In this document: positions 1 to 12,567 of the stretch, piece after piece
How the letters are laid out: every line of letters begins with the position of its first letter
Numbering within the stretch: position 1 is the first letter of the stretch
Notes under the pieces: model-generated
Told to the model about the DNA's origin: nothing
The model's input: the letters and a program-made list of their open reading frames with translations, nothing else
Database searches by the model: none
NCBI RefSeq assembly: GCF_023159225.1
Contig: NC_063172.1
Span: forward strand, 63,732,828 to 63,796,827
Direction: 5' to 3'
DNA length: 64,000 nt
DNA from: Perognathus longimembris pacificus
Taxonomy: Eukaryota > Chordata > Mammalia > Rodentia > Heteromyidae
Position numbers and translations under genes: made by a program

Positions 1-1604
1 CATAACTACGAAGCAATAATAATCAAGGCAGCGTGATACTGGCATCAGGACAGACAGGTGGATTGATGGAATACAGCTGAAAGCACAGGAATGAATTCAT
101 GTCCCTCCACGAAACTGACTTTTAATAGTAATGCTAAGACCACTCAGTGAGAATAAGAAGAATCTTCTAAAAGAAAAAAGAACAAATAAAAAAAAGTAAT
201 TGGTCCTTTACCTCGCATCACATTGTAAAATTAATTCAAAATGAAAAAAAAAAAGACTTGGACATATGATAAAATATAGACATATGTAGGATAAAATATA
301 CAGACTTGACAATGGAGTATTAGATATAAGTCAAAAAGAACTCCAAACAAGTGAAAAATAAATTGGACATAATGCAGTTTAAGAACATTTGTGCTTCAAA
401 AACTACTACTAGTAAAGTTAACAAAAAACTCAATGAGTGGAAGGAAAATATTAGTAATCTCTATATCCATTTAAGAGACTTGTATTGTGATTGGTTTAGG
501 ATTTTTTTTCCCCAGTCCTAGGGTTTGGACTCAGGGCCTGAGCACTGTCCCTGGCTTCTTTTTGCTCAAGGGTAGCACTCTGCCACTTGAGCCACAGCAC
601 CATTTCTGGCTTTTTCTATATATGTGGTGCTGAAGAATCGAACCCAAGGCTTCATGTATGTGAGGCAAGTACTCTACTGCTAAGCCATATTCCCAGCCCC
701 TTTTATTGTGACTATATAGAGACCTCTCAACTCCATAATAGAAAGACAAGTAATCCTATTCATAATGAACAATGGATGAAAACATGTACATCCTCAAAGA
801 AGATATAAAATGGAAAATATATCTATAAACAAATGCAAGGCTGAATTAGTAAGCAGGAAAATGATACCAAAACCAGGGTGGAATATAACTTCACACCCAC
901 TAGGATGGATACAAGACAAAACTAAACAGGTTGGCATGGTTGTGAAAATATCACTATTAGACTACCAGATGTACAATGAAGTAGGCACTGTGCAAACTCT
1001 CTGACAATTCCTCCAATGGTTAGCATAGGGTACCATGGGACTCATACGTATACTATCGGACCTATGACTACACATATTGCCAAGAAAAATGGAAAGATGG
1101 GCTGACACAAAAGCTTGAAAATACATTGCATGGCAGTATTATTCATAGTAGTTGATAAGTAGAAATAACCCAAATGTCTATCCTGTAGCGAATGACTAGA
1201 ATATACTATATCTATATGATAGAATATGATTCAGCCATTAAAAGGAACAAAGTACTGGTTCTTTCCTAATGCAGCAGATGAATTCTGAAAGCCTTATACT
1301 AAGGGCAAGGAGCCCATCACAAAAAGCCACACACCAGAGGACCCCATTTATCTGAAACATCCTGAATAGACAAATTTACAAAGACAGAAAGTAGATTAAA
1401 TGTTGACTGGCACTGGAGACGAGGGAGAAACCGAGGTGATGGCTACCGGGTGCAGAGTTTTCGGTTGAGATGATGAAAATAGTCTGAAATTGGCTGTGGT
1501 GATGTTTGCACATATCTGTGAATATGCTAAAAATCATTGAAATGTACACTTTGAATGTGTGAATTATATGGTATTTAAATTATATCTCAATAAAGCTGTT
1601 AAAA
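1..1604 (+). mobile_element. Ancient L1 retrotransposon, 3' end (ORF2 C-terminal region plus 3' UTR)
   Basis: The segment follows the order of the 3' part of an old mammalian L1 in sense orientation. It has the ORF2 stretch with a dinucleotide-changed 'tggcatcaggacagacagg' core near 40-58, the 'tcacacccactaggatgg' motif at 891-908, the 'attattcatagtagttgat' region near 1140, and a tail ending 'tctcaataaagctgtt' at about 1600. The reading frame is broken by many stops and indels, so it is a dead copy. The 5' end lies outside the window. A younger SINE interrupts it at 502-700. The divergence suggests an insertion older than the rodent-specific L1s elsewhere in the window; the subfamily (L1MA-like) is a guess. 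Confidence 0.8.
502..700 (-). repeat. IDL-Geo-type dimeric SINE inside ancient L1
   Basis: An oligo-T run (502-509) is followed by the reverse complement of a two-part ID-derived SINE ending 'tcccagcccc' at 700. Its divergence is higher than that of the copies at 31178 and 58291. The bases 'tattgtga' occur at 483-490 and again at 704-711, a possible decayed target-site duplication. The open frames seen across it on both strands are incidental. Confidence 0.85.
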
Positions 1605-4600
1605 TGAAATGACTTTTCCAATATTAGAAGCTGTTTACATGGAGAGAGGGTCAGCTTTCCTTCAAACTGGATCCTCCTGTTTCTATGGCCTTTTGACAGC
1701 CCTATCTTGCGAGTGCCTTTATTTATCAGACACTGCCTCCCCTACACTTCACAACCTGACATCCCTGTCTTTCTTTGAGCTTCTGATGATGAGTAGAATT
1801 ATTGCTTACACTTGGGCGTCTTCTTGTCTGAATTTGCTGGTTTTCTCTGGGTTCGGAGCTCTGTGCTTTCCAAGAAAACATTCAGCTTGTTTAGCAAACT
1901 ATTCTAAACAGATGAGTAAAGCTTGTAGAGATCCTTATGGTTCTCCTATGCTCACAAATGCAGCTCTGTAGAACTGTAAACACTGTAGAACTTAGAGCTG
2001 AGAAACTGCCTAAGCAAATAGCCACTAAGAATCCCTTCTCCCATGCCTTCAAGAGGCAAGAGAAGCTAAAACATCCATTTCCAAGTCTCCTTGGCTACTA
2101 GGATTCGTGGTGTTTAATTTCTTCATGCTACTTGAAGGTAGACATAAGTGATGGCGCTGTAGCAGACATCTGATGAGGTCATTCATGAGAATCATCGTGA
2201 TACTGGCTCTGATATCTGTGAGCCTCCTGAATGCAGACTTCTTGGTAGGAAAGAACTGATTTGCTCGAGATCCTTTTAATCAAGTGTTCTGTCACTGGCA
2301 GTGATGATAATCCTTACTGAAGCATCAATGTTTTGTCTTTGTGAGGATTGTGCTGTTTGCTTCATTCTTCCAACCTTGTAGTCTCTCAGGGGGAAGGATT
2401 TTAGGAATAAAATCCCAGATGACTTGTGTTTGCATTAGCAGTATTAGCACTGTGCCCTTCCATTCTTCAATGTGAGTTTCACGACTGAGTCTCCTTTATG
2501 TGATTGTTTAAAGTCTGGTTTACCCACCTAATCTTGGCCCCAGCTTGAGGCCATCTGGTATGTGTATAAAATCCCTTTTCTCCCCTACCTTTATCTTTGT
2601 GTATATGCTCTTTTCAGACCTCAAAACAGGCTTGAATCACCACTATAGTCTTCTTTCCTTTCAGAAAGGTGACCATTTCCAGGTCTCCATTCCTCTTGGT
2701 TGCTCCTCTTCACCCTTTTCTTTCCTTTCTCCTTCTGTACATTCTGTGCCAGCTAGTACTTTTCACAGTTGGACTTTCAGTCTGTACATTTCTATGGATA
2801 TGTTTTCTTCTGCATCCAAACGTCCTTTATTTTTACACATACCACCACTACCACCACCACCAAGTCAATGCCTCCGGAACTTCTTATAGACTAGAAACCT
2901 ACCATAAGCAATTGTTCTATTTTTTTCTTTTTAACATTCTATTGTCTTTGTTCTTTCATTTTTTTTGTGGCTCCATCTATTTCTTTCCTTATTTTCTTTC
3001 TCATTTTGTTCATAGATGAAAATCACAAGATTCCACTTTCATTTGTTCACTTTTGTCCTTCATGTAGAATTTGTTCATTCTCATGGTGCCAAATAATATC
3101 ACATCTATGATTTTCCTGTTTATTCAAACCCATCGACCTCTTTGCTCATTTGAAAAACCAAAAATTACTTATGCCCTTGACCATGAAAGTGAAATCAGTG
3201 ACCCCTCTCTCAGGATAATTGTGAGATTTTTATTCCTAGTGCCTTTTGGATATTATGCTTACCTCAAATAATGTGTCAAAAATCAAGCTTATTCTTTCAC
3301 CACTCATCTCCAAAACAAAAACATTTTCCCACCAGTTGCATGATCAGTCCTTGTATGTCTTTTCCTGCCTTATCCTTTCACCCCACCCATTATTTCTCTC
3401 ACCATGCTCATGATGTTCATTCCTTTTTCTCCTCACTAAGGATATATCAGTGTAAACCTCCTTTTATAGTATGAGATGTTCCCTAACTGGCTCTTTGGTC
3501 AATGACTTTTCTTATTTCAGTCCTCTGATATGTAGCTTCTAAGTCATTCTCGAATACAGGCTACAGCTCCTATTAAAAGTTATAGTCAATAGATTCCTAT
3601 TGACAATTTAACAACACTCAAAACTCTTTAACCTACCAGTCAGCACCCTGTCATCTCTCTGCAGATTCTCCATTTGCATAAACTGTCTATTAAGATGATC
3701 ATCATGTTCAGATCTGTCAGAGATATTTCTTCAACTCCCTTCTGTGAGGAAAACCTTCTGTCCAGTGCATTCTCAAGACCATGATATTCCTGGCCCTTAC
3801 TATCTATCCTTACTGATAGATATATTGCTTTTTCATGAATGTCTTCTATTCAGTAGTTTCTTATTTATGCACGGTCTGGAACAGAATCAGTGAAAAGCGT
3901 GTTCAAGTGACATATGTTATTGGTACAATGACCAGTGATTGCTTTCCATGAGCCAGGATCATACAAACATGATTTTTTATTTTTAACCTCCCAGTAGCAG
4001 AAACATCAAATATAAATTGTGAGCATTGGTAATTGTCCTGGAGATGATTGTTTTTCAGTGAAAGAAAGAGTTTGGCTGATTCAGTGATAAGAAAAATAGA
4101 AGAATGTAACATAAAGTTGGGAAGAGTGACAAAGAAAAACAGTACAATCCTTTCTATATTTTTGTAGTCATGTATTTCTTATAAATTCTTTCTATGCCTA
4201 AATAGGAGCCACTAAAGTACTTGATTACTATGTTCCTCAAGCATAAACATTATAGTATGTTTCTGAAGTGACTCATATGGCCTGTGAAAAATAAACACAC
4301 TGGAATTCTTTGATATAGTGTAGTGATCTTTTGGTTGTTATTGCTTATCTGCTGTAAAAGCAGCTCTTTTCTTGTCCTAATTTTTGCACCCAGTTCTGCC
4401 CAGAAATCTTAACTGTTGACACAGGTGTGGGGATTGGCAGATCACAGGCATGCCTTTGCCTGTGTTCAATGGGTGGAGAAGAACAGTAAATAAAGGTTGT
4501 AGTACATTATTTTGTACATTAGTTCATGTATCTGTACATTCCATTTGTGGCAGCTGCTTAGCTGAGCCTCTGCTCCTCTTTTCTCGTTTTCTCTACTTTC

Positions 4601-5060
4601 CTCCCCAGAACATCCTCCTTCAGTCGTCAGAGAATCCATTTCCTTTTATCTCACTCCACTCTGATATCATTTGCTAGCTATTTCCTAATCTAGAAGAAAG
4701 CCATCTCTCTTCTTTCCCAGTTTCTAGTAATTAAGCTGGAAAGGGATCTATTGTCTAAGGACCCTTGAGTAACAACCCACAGAAGTAACATGATTTCCCA
4801 CTCCATCCTGAACCTTACAGGAGGGGTAGCCTGGCTCTGTTCCTCTGTCAAGGACATGGTGGGGGCTGGTCTGGGGAAGAGACCTGTGGGGTTAGGAACA
4901 CCACTGAGAGACTGCCTGCCATGCGGCTATGCAAGTCTGCTGGCCACCCACCAGCCATACCTAAGAAACCCTTCTTTTGCGAGGAGAATCACCACTCACT
5001 GTGGCCTTGTCATCTTTCCTTCCCTTGTAGTTTTCAAAACCAAGAAATCAGACATTCTTT
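1605..5060. other. Unique non-coding DNA, no recognised repeat or exon
   Basis: I see no SINE, L1 or LTR that I can name here. The part at 2540-3480 is pyrimidine-rich on the plus strand with a short CCA-rich run near 2850-2865, which inflates open frames there. Those frames show no domain, no codon pattern and no splice context that would support a gene. Old unrecognised transposon remnants are possible. Confidence 0.5.
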
Positions 5061-6105
5061 AGTTGACTAGACATTTTCTGCAGTGGCAAAATGTTGCAAA
5101 TATAAATATAAGTTTTCAAACATTTCAGTGTGATGGATAGGGATGTACGGTGTCTGAATGTTTGTCACTGGGAGCTGCCTTTATCGACTCTCTCCTCTGG
5201 GATTTTAACATCCAACCGTGAATGAGAAGTCATCTTTCTCCGTATCACCCAAAAAGAAATCTGAGCCCTTTCTGCTCACTGGGAGGGAAGAGTATAATTA
5301 ATTCATGGTTTTACCATGCAGGGACCTAACTCCACTCTATCTCTTGGAAATAAATGACATCCCAGGTGGTGATTGCTTGCTGCTTGAATGACTTACTTTC
5401 TTTGCTTTCTTTGCCTAACCACCCTTGTGACCTTGATACCTGACCCCCATCCAAGCCTCCCAGGATTCACTATGTTAAGAATGATCTTTAGGTACTTTTT
5501 AAAAGCACCACATAGTATCACTTGCTTTCACAAGATTATATTTATATTATAAGCCTTTTAGCTTATTAAGCGACTGCACGAAATTTGGGTCCTGATACTA
5601 TTATTCTCATCTGTTTCTTTGAATCATTTAGAAATATTAGGATATGTTCCACACACATACATTTTCTTACAGTTTACAGTTTATTGACAAACACGTTTGC
5701 TTGGTTTAAAATGGATGAAAAACCTGTAGGTTTTTTACAGGATCTGGTGAGTTGGCACAAATAATAATGATAAGGAAAATAGTATAAGCAAGAAGAAAAA
5801 TAAAATATCTATTATTAAACTTAAATTTTTATGGTTGAATATAGAAAACAATAAGCAGATAGGGTTGAATTATTCTGGACAACTAATATCCAGTTTGGGG
5901 AGGAGAATCATTTTAGTGTAAACTGAATGAAATTAATTTCAAGGCTGCATACATTTATGCAAAAATATACTGTGTACTGATAAATGGAGTTTTTAAAGTA
6001 TCCGATTCAATTTACTCCTAATCTACTTTAAATTTCCTATTTAGTAGCAAATCTACTTTTCTCTAATGCCAACAGCACATAAGAGCCAGGAACAAAAGGC
6101 TTTGA

Positions 6106-6108
<3 letters not shown>

Positions 6109-6159
<51 letters not shown>

Positions 6160-6162
6160 TCT
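6109..6162. repeat. (CT)n microsatellite
   Basis: A nearly pure CT dinucleotide run of about 54 bp with a single CA interruption near 6152. Confidence 0.97.
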
Positions 6163-7564
6163 TTGAGTTTGAACTTCAACATGCAAATGTCTATCTCTTT
6201 TGTTGCTTATACAATTTGATTTATTCCTAATTGGCTGGGAGCAGCCATGGAGGTTGTTGGTTTGGGCTTGTAATATGAAGAAAATGGTTACTTAACATGT
6301 GCTGTTGTTTTTTAATGTGGGCATACATTTAAAATTCTCATGGCTTTCCTTCTCCTCCCCCCACCTTGCAAAGCAAAATGCATTTAGCTTTGAGCTGAAG
6401 CTACATCTCCTGGCTCACAGAGACATTAACATACACAAGCATTGTCTTTGCAGCTTCATATAATAAAACAAGCCGCATCAAATAGGCTAGGCTGTACTAT
6501 TAGGTAAAATCTAATTTCAGTTTGGTTATCATATACTGTTCATTTCCCTAAGGGAGGGGAAAAATTAAATTTGTAAGCTTAAGACTTCAGCTGAAGCAAT
6601 GGAAAGTATGAAAGGCTTCCCTCTGCCTTTTATTATTCAGTTTATGAATTAGCTTTAGTTTACTTGTTTCGATCTGGTGTCAACATATTTCTGAATACTA
6701 TTAGCATAGCAATCAGGGCTGTTCTCAGGTTATTGAATGGTGTGTTGACTTCCAAAATAAATAGATATGCAGTGTGAAGGGCGAGCTGTCACTTTAGGAG
6801 AGCTTTTCTGATCTAAATTAAAAGGCACTTCTAATTGAAAACTGTAATAGCAGGAGGGTTAGAGAGACAATGAAACTGCTCAGTCCCTTTCAGTTTGCAC
6901 AGATTCTGTTAGTGAGGATTGGACAAAAAAAAGGAAAATGGAAATATTAAATTACAAATTACAATTTTAGCAATATTAAATTATACCTAAATAGCCCCAT
7001 TGCTGTGGAGCAATTTTTATATGCTTGATTTAAAGGCTCTCAGTGCATTTAAGTTATTTTTTCTGCTATTATCTTCTGATCTATCAGTTTTACCATTTAA
7101 CATATAATTCCGTGTTTACACCAGCATCAAATAAGAAATTGGTGTTGAACGACTTTTCATTTTGCACTTTGTGCTCACTAATTCAGTGTTGTGTGTCATT
7201 TTCTTTTAAAATTATATCTGAGTGGATTTGTAAAAAATAGGGAATCTCAAAGTCAAGACCATCTAAGGGTATCTGAGATAGTCATTCATGACTGGTCCAA
7301 GTGAAATGTTTTCAAAAATTAATAACAGCAAATCAATCATTATGAATTTAAGTAACTCAAGAAATTATTAGCTTTTTCAGTCCCATAACTAGCTACCAGC
7401 TGTCTGAGTCTATATATTTTGGTCCTTTAAGGGTTAACAATTGAGGCCTGTCTATAGCTCATTTCTATAGTAACAGCAAGACTGAGACTTTTTATGGGCA
7501 CCTAATAATTAGAAAGTGCTAGAAGGTATAACAATATAATGAATCAAAACTGATAGACTTGTGG

Positions 7565-7578
7565 GTTTCCATAGAAAC
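7565..7578. promoter_or_regulatory. Possible RFX X-box
   Basis: The 14-mer GTTTCCATAGAAAC is an inverted repeat with a 2-bp spacer, close to the RFX consensus GTNRCC-N-RGYAAC. A second half-site-like AGTAAC lies about 100 bp upstream (near 7468). A chance match is possible; it gains weight only from lying inside a repeat-free block. Confidence 0.3.
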
Positions 7579-8245
7579 ATGTATAATTATGATAATCGGT
7601 CCCAAGCGTACTCTCTGAATCGTATACATTCAGTTAAATGCAATAAACATTAGGCACTATTTAGTGAGCTGTGATGCAGATTAACAGTGTGAGATACAGG
7701 GAGGCTATGAATAAAATTGCTGTACAGTTTATCTCAAACTAATTTCCCAGATTGCTTTAATAGATGTAGTGTGTGGATGTGAACAATTGGAAGTGTATTT
7801 TTGTTAGCAGCAAGGCTAACAAAGATAATATTTCATAAAGTGGCTGACTGATTGTTAATTTCAGTGTCCGTCAAGATGGGCTGTGGCCTATTTTTCAGTG
7901 TGTAGTCCCAGAGCCCTGCAAGCAAATGGCAGATCGAGCTTCCCTTTGCAGATTTATCAGTGAATTATGTAGCTTTCCATGGTAGTCCACTTTTGTAATT
8001 TTTTTCCCTTTCTTCTTTTGACTGCCTCATGTTAGGAATACTCTTTGGAGCCCTGTTATTGGGGGAGAAAAGACATAAGTCAGACTTCCTCAGGCTTGAT
8101 TTCAGAAAAGTGACAATTTCATGAGGTTCCTTTGCCATCTAGGTTTTAATTTTCCCTCAGCTCTTAGATTTGAGATGTACCAGGCCTTAGCATGTGCACA
8201 GGGTCCCAATGAAACAGCCAGAATTCAATTGCAGATTGGAGAAAA

Positions 8246-8249
<4 letters not shown>

Positions 8250-8276
<27 letters not shown>

Positions 8277-8296
8277 GTGTGTGTTGGGTGTGTGTA
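8250..8296. repeat. (TG)n microsatellite, imperfect
   Basis: TG repeats of about 47 bp interrupted by TATG and TTGGG. Confidence 0.95.
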
Positions 8297-8858
8297 TTAA
8301 GAGGGTATTGTGGGGAATACAAGGTTATACGATGTTAAATATTGGATATTATTTCATTAGATTTTTCCCCCTATTTCCTTTTAGATAGAGTACCACAACA
8401 TTTGAAAGATGCTCAAGTGTTCTGAGCAGGTGTGACTCATCTATCAATGACCAGGATTGCTTCTCCCCATTGCACAAGAGAAGCCCAACTTTCTCTTGAA
8501 CCACGTGGAGACATCCTGCCTTAGGCAGCTGCAGAAATGCTGTCAAGTTAGACCCCTGAGCCAGGGTATCTGTGGGAGTCTTTTCTTCTGGCCTCCTACT
8601 TCCCCTGTGTCAGGCAGAGGTGGGGGCTTTTAGTCCCAGGACAGTCCCCCAAATCAGATCCTCCTCCTTTTCTTTCTAGTACTATAATGATACCCTGAAA
8701 AAGATTTCAGCTCCTGCCTAGAAGAAGAAAAAAATGTTGAGGGTAGGGAGGTGAGATTCTGGCCTTTGCCCTGGAACATAGTTCTTCACGTCCTCCTTCT
8801 AGTCTTCCAGTTTCCCAAAGAGCCCTCCCTAAGGGGAATGAAACACTGGGGTTCATTT
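8297..8858. other. Unique sequence
   Basis: Nothing recognisable; moderately pyrimidine-rich, no coding evidence. Confidence 0.5.
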
Positions 8859-9283
8859 TGTTAAAGTAAAAAGATGGATTTATTGGGGAAGTAAAAAGCG
8901 AACTGACCAGCCAGGGTCGTGGCCCAGACTCGGGAGCTGGGACCCTGCGCCCCAGGCCACGCTCAGGGGCGGGTTATAAAGGCGAACACCACATGGCCAA
9001 GCCTGCCACACGCAGGTGGCCAAGGAGCTTACATCACTTACAGAACACGCCAGGTCACACGCAGGTGGCCAATGGAGTTACAGTCTGCCTCATAGCAACT
9101 GTTTGAACCAACCTATCATTCTAGTTAGACTTGGTGATGGATTTGGTGGGGCTCACATGATGCAGGCGGATAGGCCTACTCACGGGAGGTCACAGGTTTA
9201 ACCTTGAACCTTCCACAACTCAGGTGTTCAAGCAGTTTACACAATCTCATCACAGCGAAGGGGGACTTCCCTGGTGGGGTTCA
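8859..9283 (-). mobile_element. Solo LTR of ERV family A, minus strand, short U5
   Basis: On the minus strand this matches the LTR at 9574-10264 over U3 and R. It includes the tandem 'cacacgcaggtggccaa' motifs, a TATA-like box (plus-strand ttataaa at 8974-8980) and a polyadenylation signal (AATAAA on minus, 8879-8884). The U5 part present in the other copies is missing, and the U3 start is shorter. If the ends are TG/CA at 8859 and 9283, the flanks CATTT and CTTTT would be an imperfect 5-bp duplication. The neighbouring 8849-8866 and 9276-9293 stretches are also similar, so the boundaries are uncertain. No internal retroviral sequence remains. Confidence 0.75.
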
Positions 9284-9436
9284 CTTTTGAAAGGCGATGT
9301 AACTGTTAAAAGATTTTGTTTCCTCTCAGGAAATGTTTTTCATTCCTTTTTGTCTCATCTGTAGCAGTATAATTATAACTATAATGTACAGAACATTTCT
9401 CCTAAAATTTATATCACTTTCTTGATCTGTGTGCAT

Positions 9437-10367
9437 CTGTGTGTGTGTGTGTGTGAGATGTGTTGGTACTGGGGCGTAGCTTTTCCTGTTCAAAGCTACA
9501 GTGCTCTACCACTGAGAGCCACAGCACCCTTTTCAGCTTTGTGGTTGCCAATTGGAAATGAGAGTGTTATGGATGCAATATGGGGGTCTGATCTGGCCAG
9601 CGCCATCACTGGCTGTTGAGGGGTGTCAGGCTGACTGCATCTCAGATTAGTTAAAGAGAGCAGAAGCTGCCTCCATCTTCCCTAAGATCTCCCCCGCCCT
9701 ATCCAGGGAAGTTCCCCTTCGCTGTGATGAGATTGTGTAAACTGCTTGACCACCTGAGTAGTGGGATGTTCAAGGTTAAACCTGTGCCCTCCCATGAGTA
9801 GGCAAATCCGCCTGCATCCTGTGAGCCCCGCCAAATCCGTGCACCAAGCCTAACATGACAGGTTGGTTCAAACAGTTGCTATGAGGCAGACTGTGACTCC
9901 AATGGCCACCTGCGTGTGACCTGGCGTGCTCTGTAAGTGTTGTAACCTCATTGGCCACCTGCGTGTGGCAGGCTCGACCATGTAGTGTTTGCCTTTATGA
10001 CCCAACCCGAGTATGGGTGCGCCGTCCCAGCTCTGAGTCCGGGCTGCCGCCCTGTCCTGCCAGCCTGCTTCTTACGGTTGCCATTCCAGTTCCCGAGTCT
10101 GGGCCGTGACCCTGGCTGGTCAGTATACTTTCTACTTCCCCAATAAACCCATCATTTTACTTGAGACTGTCTCTGAGTGGTAGACTCTTGGAGGGATGGG
10201 GGAATCCCTCCACCCTCGGACCCCATTACATTGCGGTCCCCTCCCTTGGGGGGACCCCATTACAATGGACTTTCCTACAAGGGCTGGCTTTGAACTGAGA
10301 TGCTCAGACCTCAGCCTCCTGAATAGCTAGGATTACAGGTGTAAGTCACCAAGCACCATGCTAGCTT
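9437..10367 (-). repeat. B1-ID composite SINE, split by LTR A
   Basis: The ID-derived half lies at about 9463-9573 and the B1/7SL-like half (with 'agctaggattacaggtgta' at 10325-10343) at 10265-10367, both antisense. They are separated by a 691-bp LTR. Removing the LTR and one ATGGA copy restores the normal order of this SINE family, as seen intact at 30458-30710. A short TG run precedes it at about 9437. Confidence 0.85.
9574..10264 (+). mobile_element. Solo LTR of ERV family A with perfect 5-bp TSD
   Basis: The element begins TGCAATATGG and ends CCCCATTACA. It is flanked by ATGGA at 9569-9573 and 10265-10269, an exact 5-bp target duplication. It carries a polyadenylation signal AATAAA at 10142-10147 followed by the U5 motif 'gactcttggagggatgggg'. 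A 34-bp stretch ending 'ggaccccattaca' is repeated at its 3' end (about 10217-10230 and 10251-10264), a small terminal duplication. No internal gag/pol region is present, so it is a solo LTR from recombination between the two LTRs of a provirus. Confidence 0.88.
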
Positions 10368-10655
10368 TCATTCTGAATGTAGATCAGTATTCTCCTTCCT
10401 CTATAACTATAGCCAGTGACACTTGACCTGGGACCTTCATGACAGGGTTTGTAGTGCTATGTCACAATGTCTGAACATTTTTGTGGTCTGTTTTATGGAC
10501 ACTACTATATTAATACATTAATGAACTATTCACCAAGTCGGCAGAAAAATACTGCTTTTCAGTAACGCATACATATTTACATATAACTCATCCATATATT
10601 TGTGACATCCGATGCTTCAGCATTTACATATATGAATGGGAATTCATTTCTTTGG

Positions 10656-10962
10656 TATTGTATTTTTTGGAGACGTGTGAACTCAGAGGTTTGTACTTGT
10701 TAAGCAAGTCTTCTGCCACTTGAGTCATATACCACTAATCTCTTTTATTTTGGGGAAAGCTTTTTAGACAGAGTTTTGCTCTCTGTCTCCTACCTGCCCG
10801 CCTGAACAGCACACTTTCCAGGTTGAATCCCCATGCCTGGCTTATTTGTTGAGATGAGATCGTGCTAAATTTTATCAGGCTGACATCAAACTATGATCCT
10901 CCTAATTGCTGCTTTTCGCACTGTTAGTAGGGGTACACTCATGTACCACCCCACTATACCCG
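10656..10962 (-). repeat. Old castorimorph-type composite SINE (ID + B1-like units), antisense
   Basis: Antisense ID-like unit ('cttgttaagcaagtcttctg') followed by two diverged B1-like units separated by 'gcctggcttatttgttgaga'. This architecture resembles composite SINEs of castorimorph rodents as I remember them. It is strongly diverged, hence older than the IDL-Geo copies. Confidence 0.6.
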
Positions 10963-11635
10963 CAGAATTGTATCTTATAAGGCTCCCAGATACTTGTTAT
11001 GGTAAAGAGGGAATGTAACTAACTAGGCAGTATAGATCACTGTAGAATTTTATCTCCACAAAACTCACTAATTTCTTTGCACAAAAGTGAAAAATCATTC
11101 TTTTTATCTCCTGATAAAAAGATGTGCTCATGTATGTTTAAATAGGAAGTTCATATTAGTGAGTGTGTTTAACATATATTGGTAGTTTCCAGGGGCACTA
11201 GTAGTTTCGTCTTGAACTATGGAACTGTACATTATGATATATACATTTTACATGTTTAATTTACAAATAGTTGTATTATTTTTGCCAGTTATTTCCTTTA
11301 TAAGAAGCCAGTTTGTAAAATATTTTTTAATTTAGCAAATACAATTGAATTTCCATTTTGCAATAGGCATTTTTTTTAAATTTTGAAGATTCAGCTATTT
11401 TATCTCTTCTAGATATTTTTAATGGCAGAACATTAAAAATAAAAGGCAAATGCATATCATTAGATAATAAATGCCACAAAGTAAAACAAAACCGAGCAAA
11501 TAATGGGGAAATACAGATAAGTTGTAGAAATTCGTAACAGACTAAAAAATGAAATGCTCAAATCCTGGTTTGTTATACACAGAAACCTGATTGCTAGTTT
11601 TCATAGCAGAATATTTTTTTTTTAAAATCGGCAGG
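10963..11635. other. AT-rich unique sequence
   Basis: No gene seen. A stretch near 11165-11260 vaguely resembles the 3' region of an old L1 but is too decayed to call. Confidence 0.4.
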
Positions 11636-11810
11636 CAGCTGAGTGCCAGTGGTTCATGCCTGTAATCCTAGGTAGACAAGAGTCTGAGATGCCAGAAGCG
11701 GAGCTGTGGCTCAAATGATAGCGTGATGGTGATTTTGAGCAGAAAAACTCAAGGATGCCTAAGTCTTGAGTTCAAGCGATAGGACTGGCACACATGCATA
11801 CAAAAGTCAG
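11636..11810 (+). repeat. Diverged B1-ID composite SINE, sense, internally deleted
   Basis: Sense B1-like start ('tcatgcctgtaatcctagg') is joined directly to the ID-derived half ('gagctgtggctcaaatgata') and a tail. The middle part present in the copies at 32975 and 62362 is missing. Confidence 0.7.
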
Positions 11811-12567
11811 GCAAAAAGAACCAAAGGAGCATGTGTCAGAAAACTAGCACTGCCTGATGCTATATTAGCTTTCTCTTCCTCAGTCTATCATTTGCTACCT
11901 GAATTAACCCCGAGAGACAGGTTTTGGTAGCTTTATTTCTACAAGGACATAGGCTGAAGTTTCCAGCTGCTCACCAGAGGTCACAGAGAACTTACATTCT
12001 CGGATTTCAGCCAGATCTTCCCATGCCAAAGCCCTGCTCCACTAGCTTACATACCTGAAGGACAAAGCCTAGTCAGCATCTTCAGGATGGCACGGAAATG
12101 TGTCCAGGTTTCATTATTCTTGCATTGTTCTCGGGGAAGCTAGGAAGAATAACTTGACTGGATACATTCTGATCCAACCACAGTTTTGCTCTCTGCCCCT
12201 CACCCCACACTGCCAGTGTTCAAACCATGCAGATTTATTAGGCACAATCTTCTCCATGGCTGAATCTCTGTGACTTATTTCTACTGGACTATTTTTTGCT
12301 ACAAGGATTCATCTACAGTTTCACTTGCATTGCATGTTATGTCTTGGAAACTAAAATGTCCTATAGAGTCTACAGAGGCTTTTAGAGTGTTATCTGAAGA
12401 TTCTAGCTTAACTATTTTGAGCACATGTACCAAAGATTTTGATGTGAGGGCAGGAGTCGAATTATTTGACATGTACTTGCCAGTGCTCAGTTGAGTTTAA
12501 GGGTCGGTACCAGCCATGCTATCTAGCAGGACTTTTTTCCCCAAAGGGCTTGGAATTTGCCTGTTCA

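Larger units (their letters stand above)
5900..8200. other. Repeat-free AT-rich block with the texture of conserved non-coding/enhancer DNA
   Basis: Apart from the CT microsatellite at 6109-6162, more than 2 kb carries no recognisable transposon although the rest of the window is dense with them. It is rich in homeodomain-type TAAT/ATTA cores, for example around 6940-6990 and 7500-7510. At 7565-7578 it contains a near-palindromic 'GTTTCCATAGAAAC' resembling an RFX X-box. Absence of repeats plus this composition is typical of developmental regulatory blocks. This is inference only, since conservation cannot be tested from one sequence. Confidence 0.35.
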
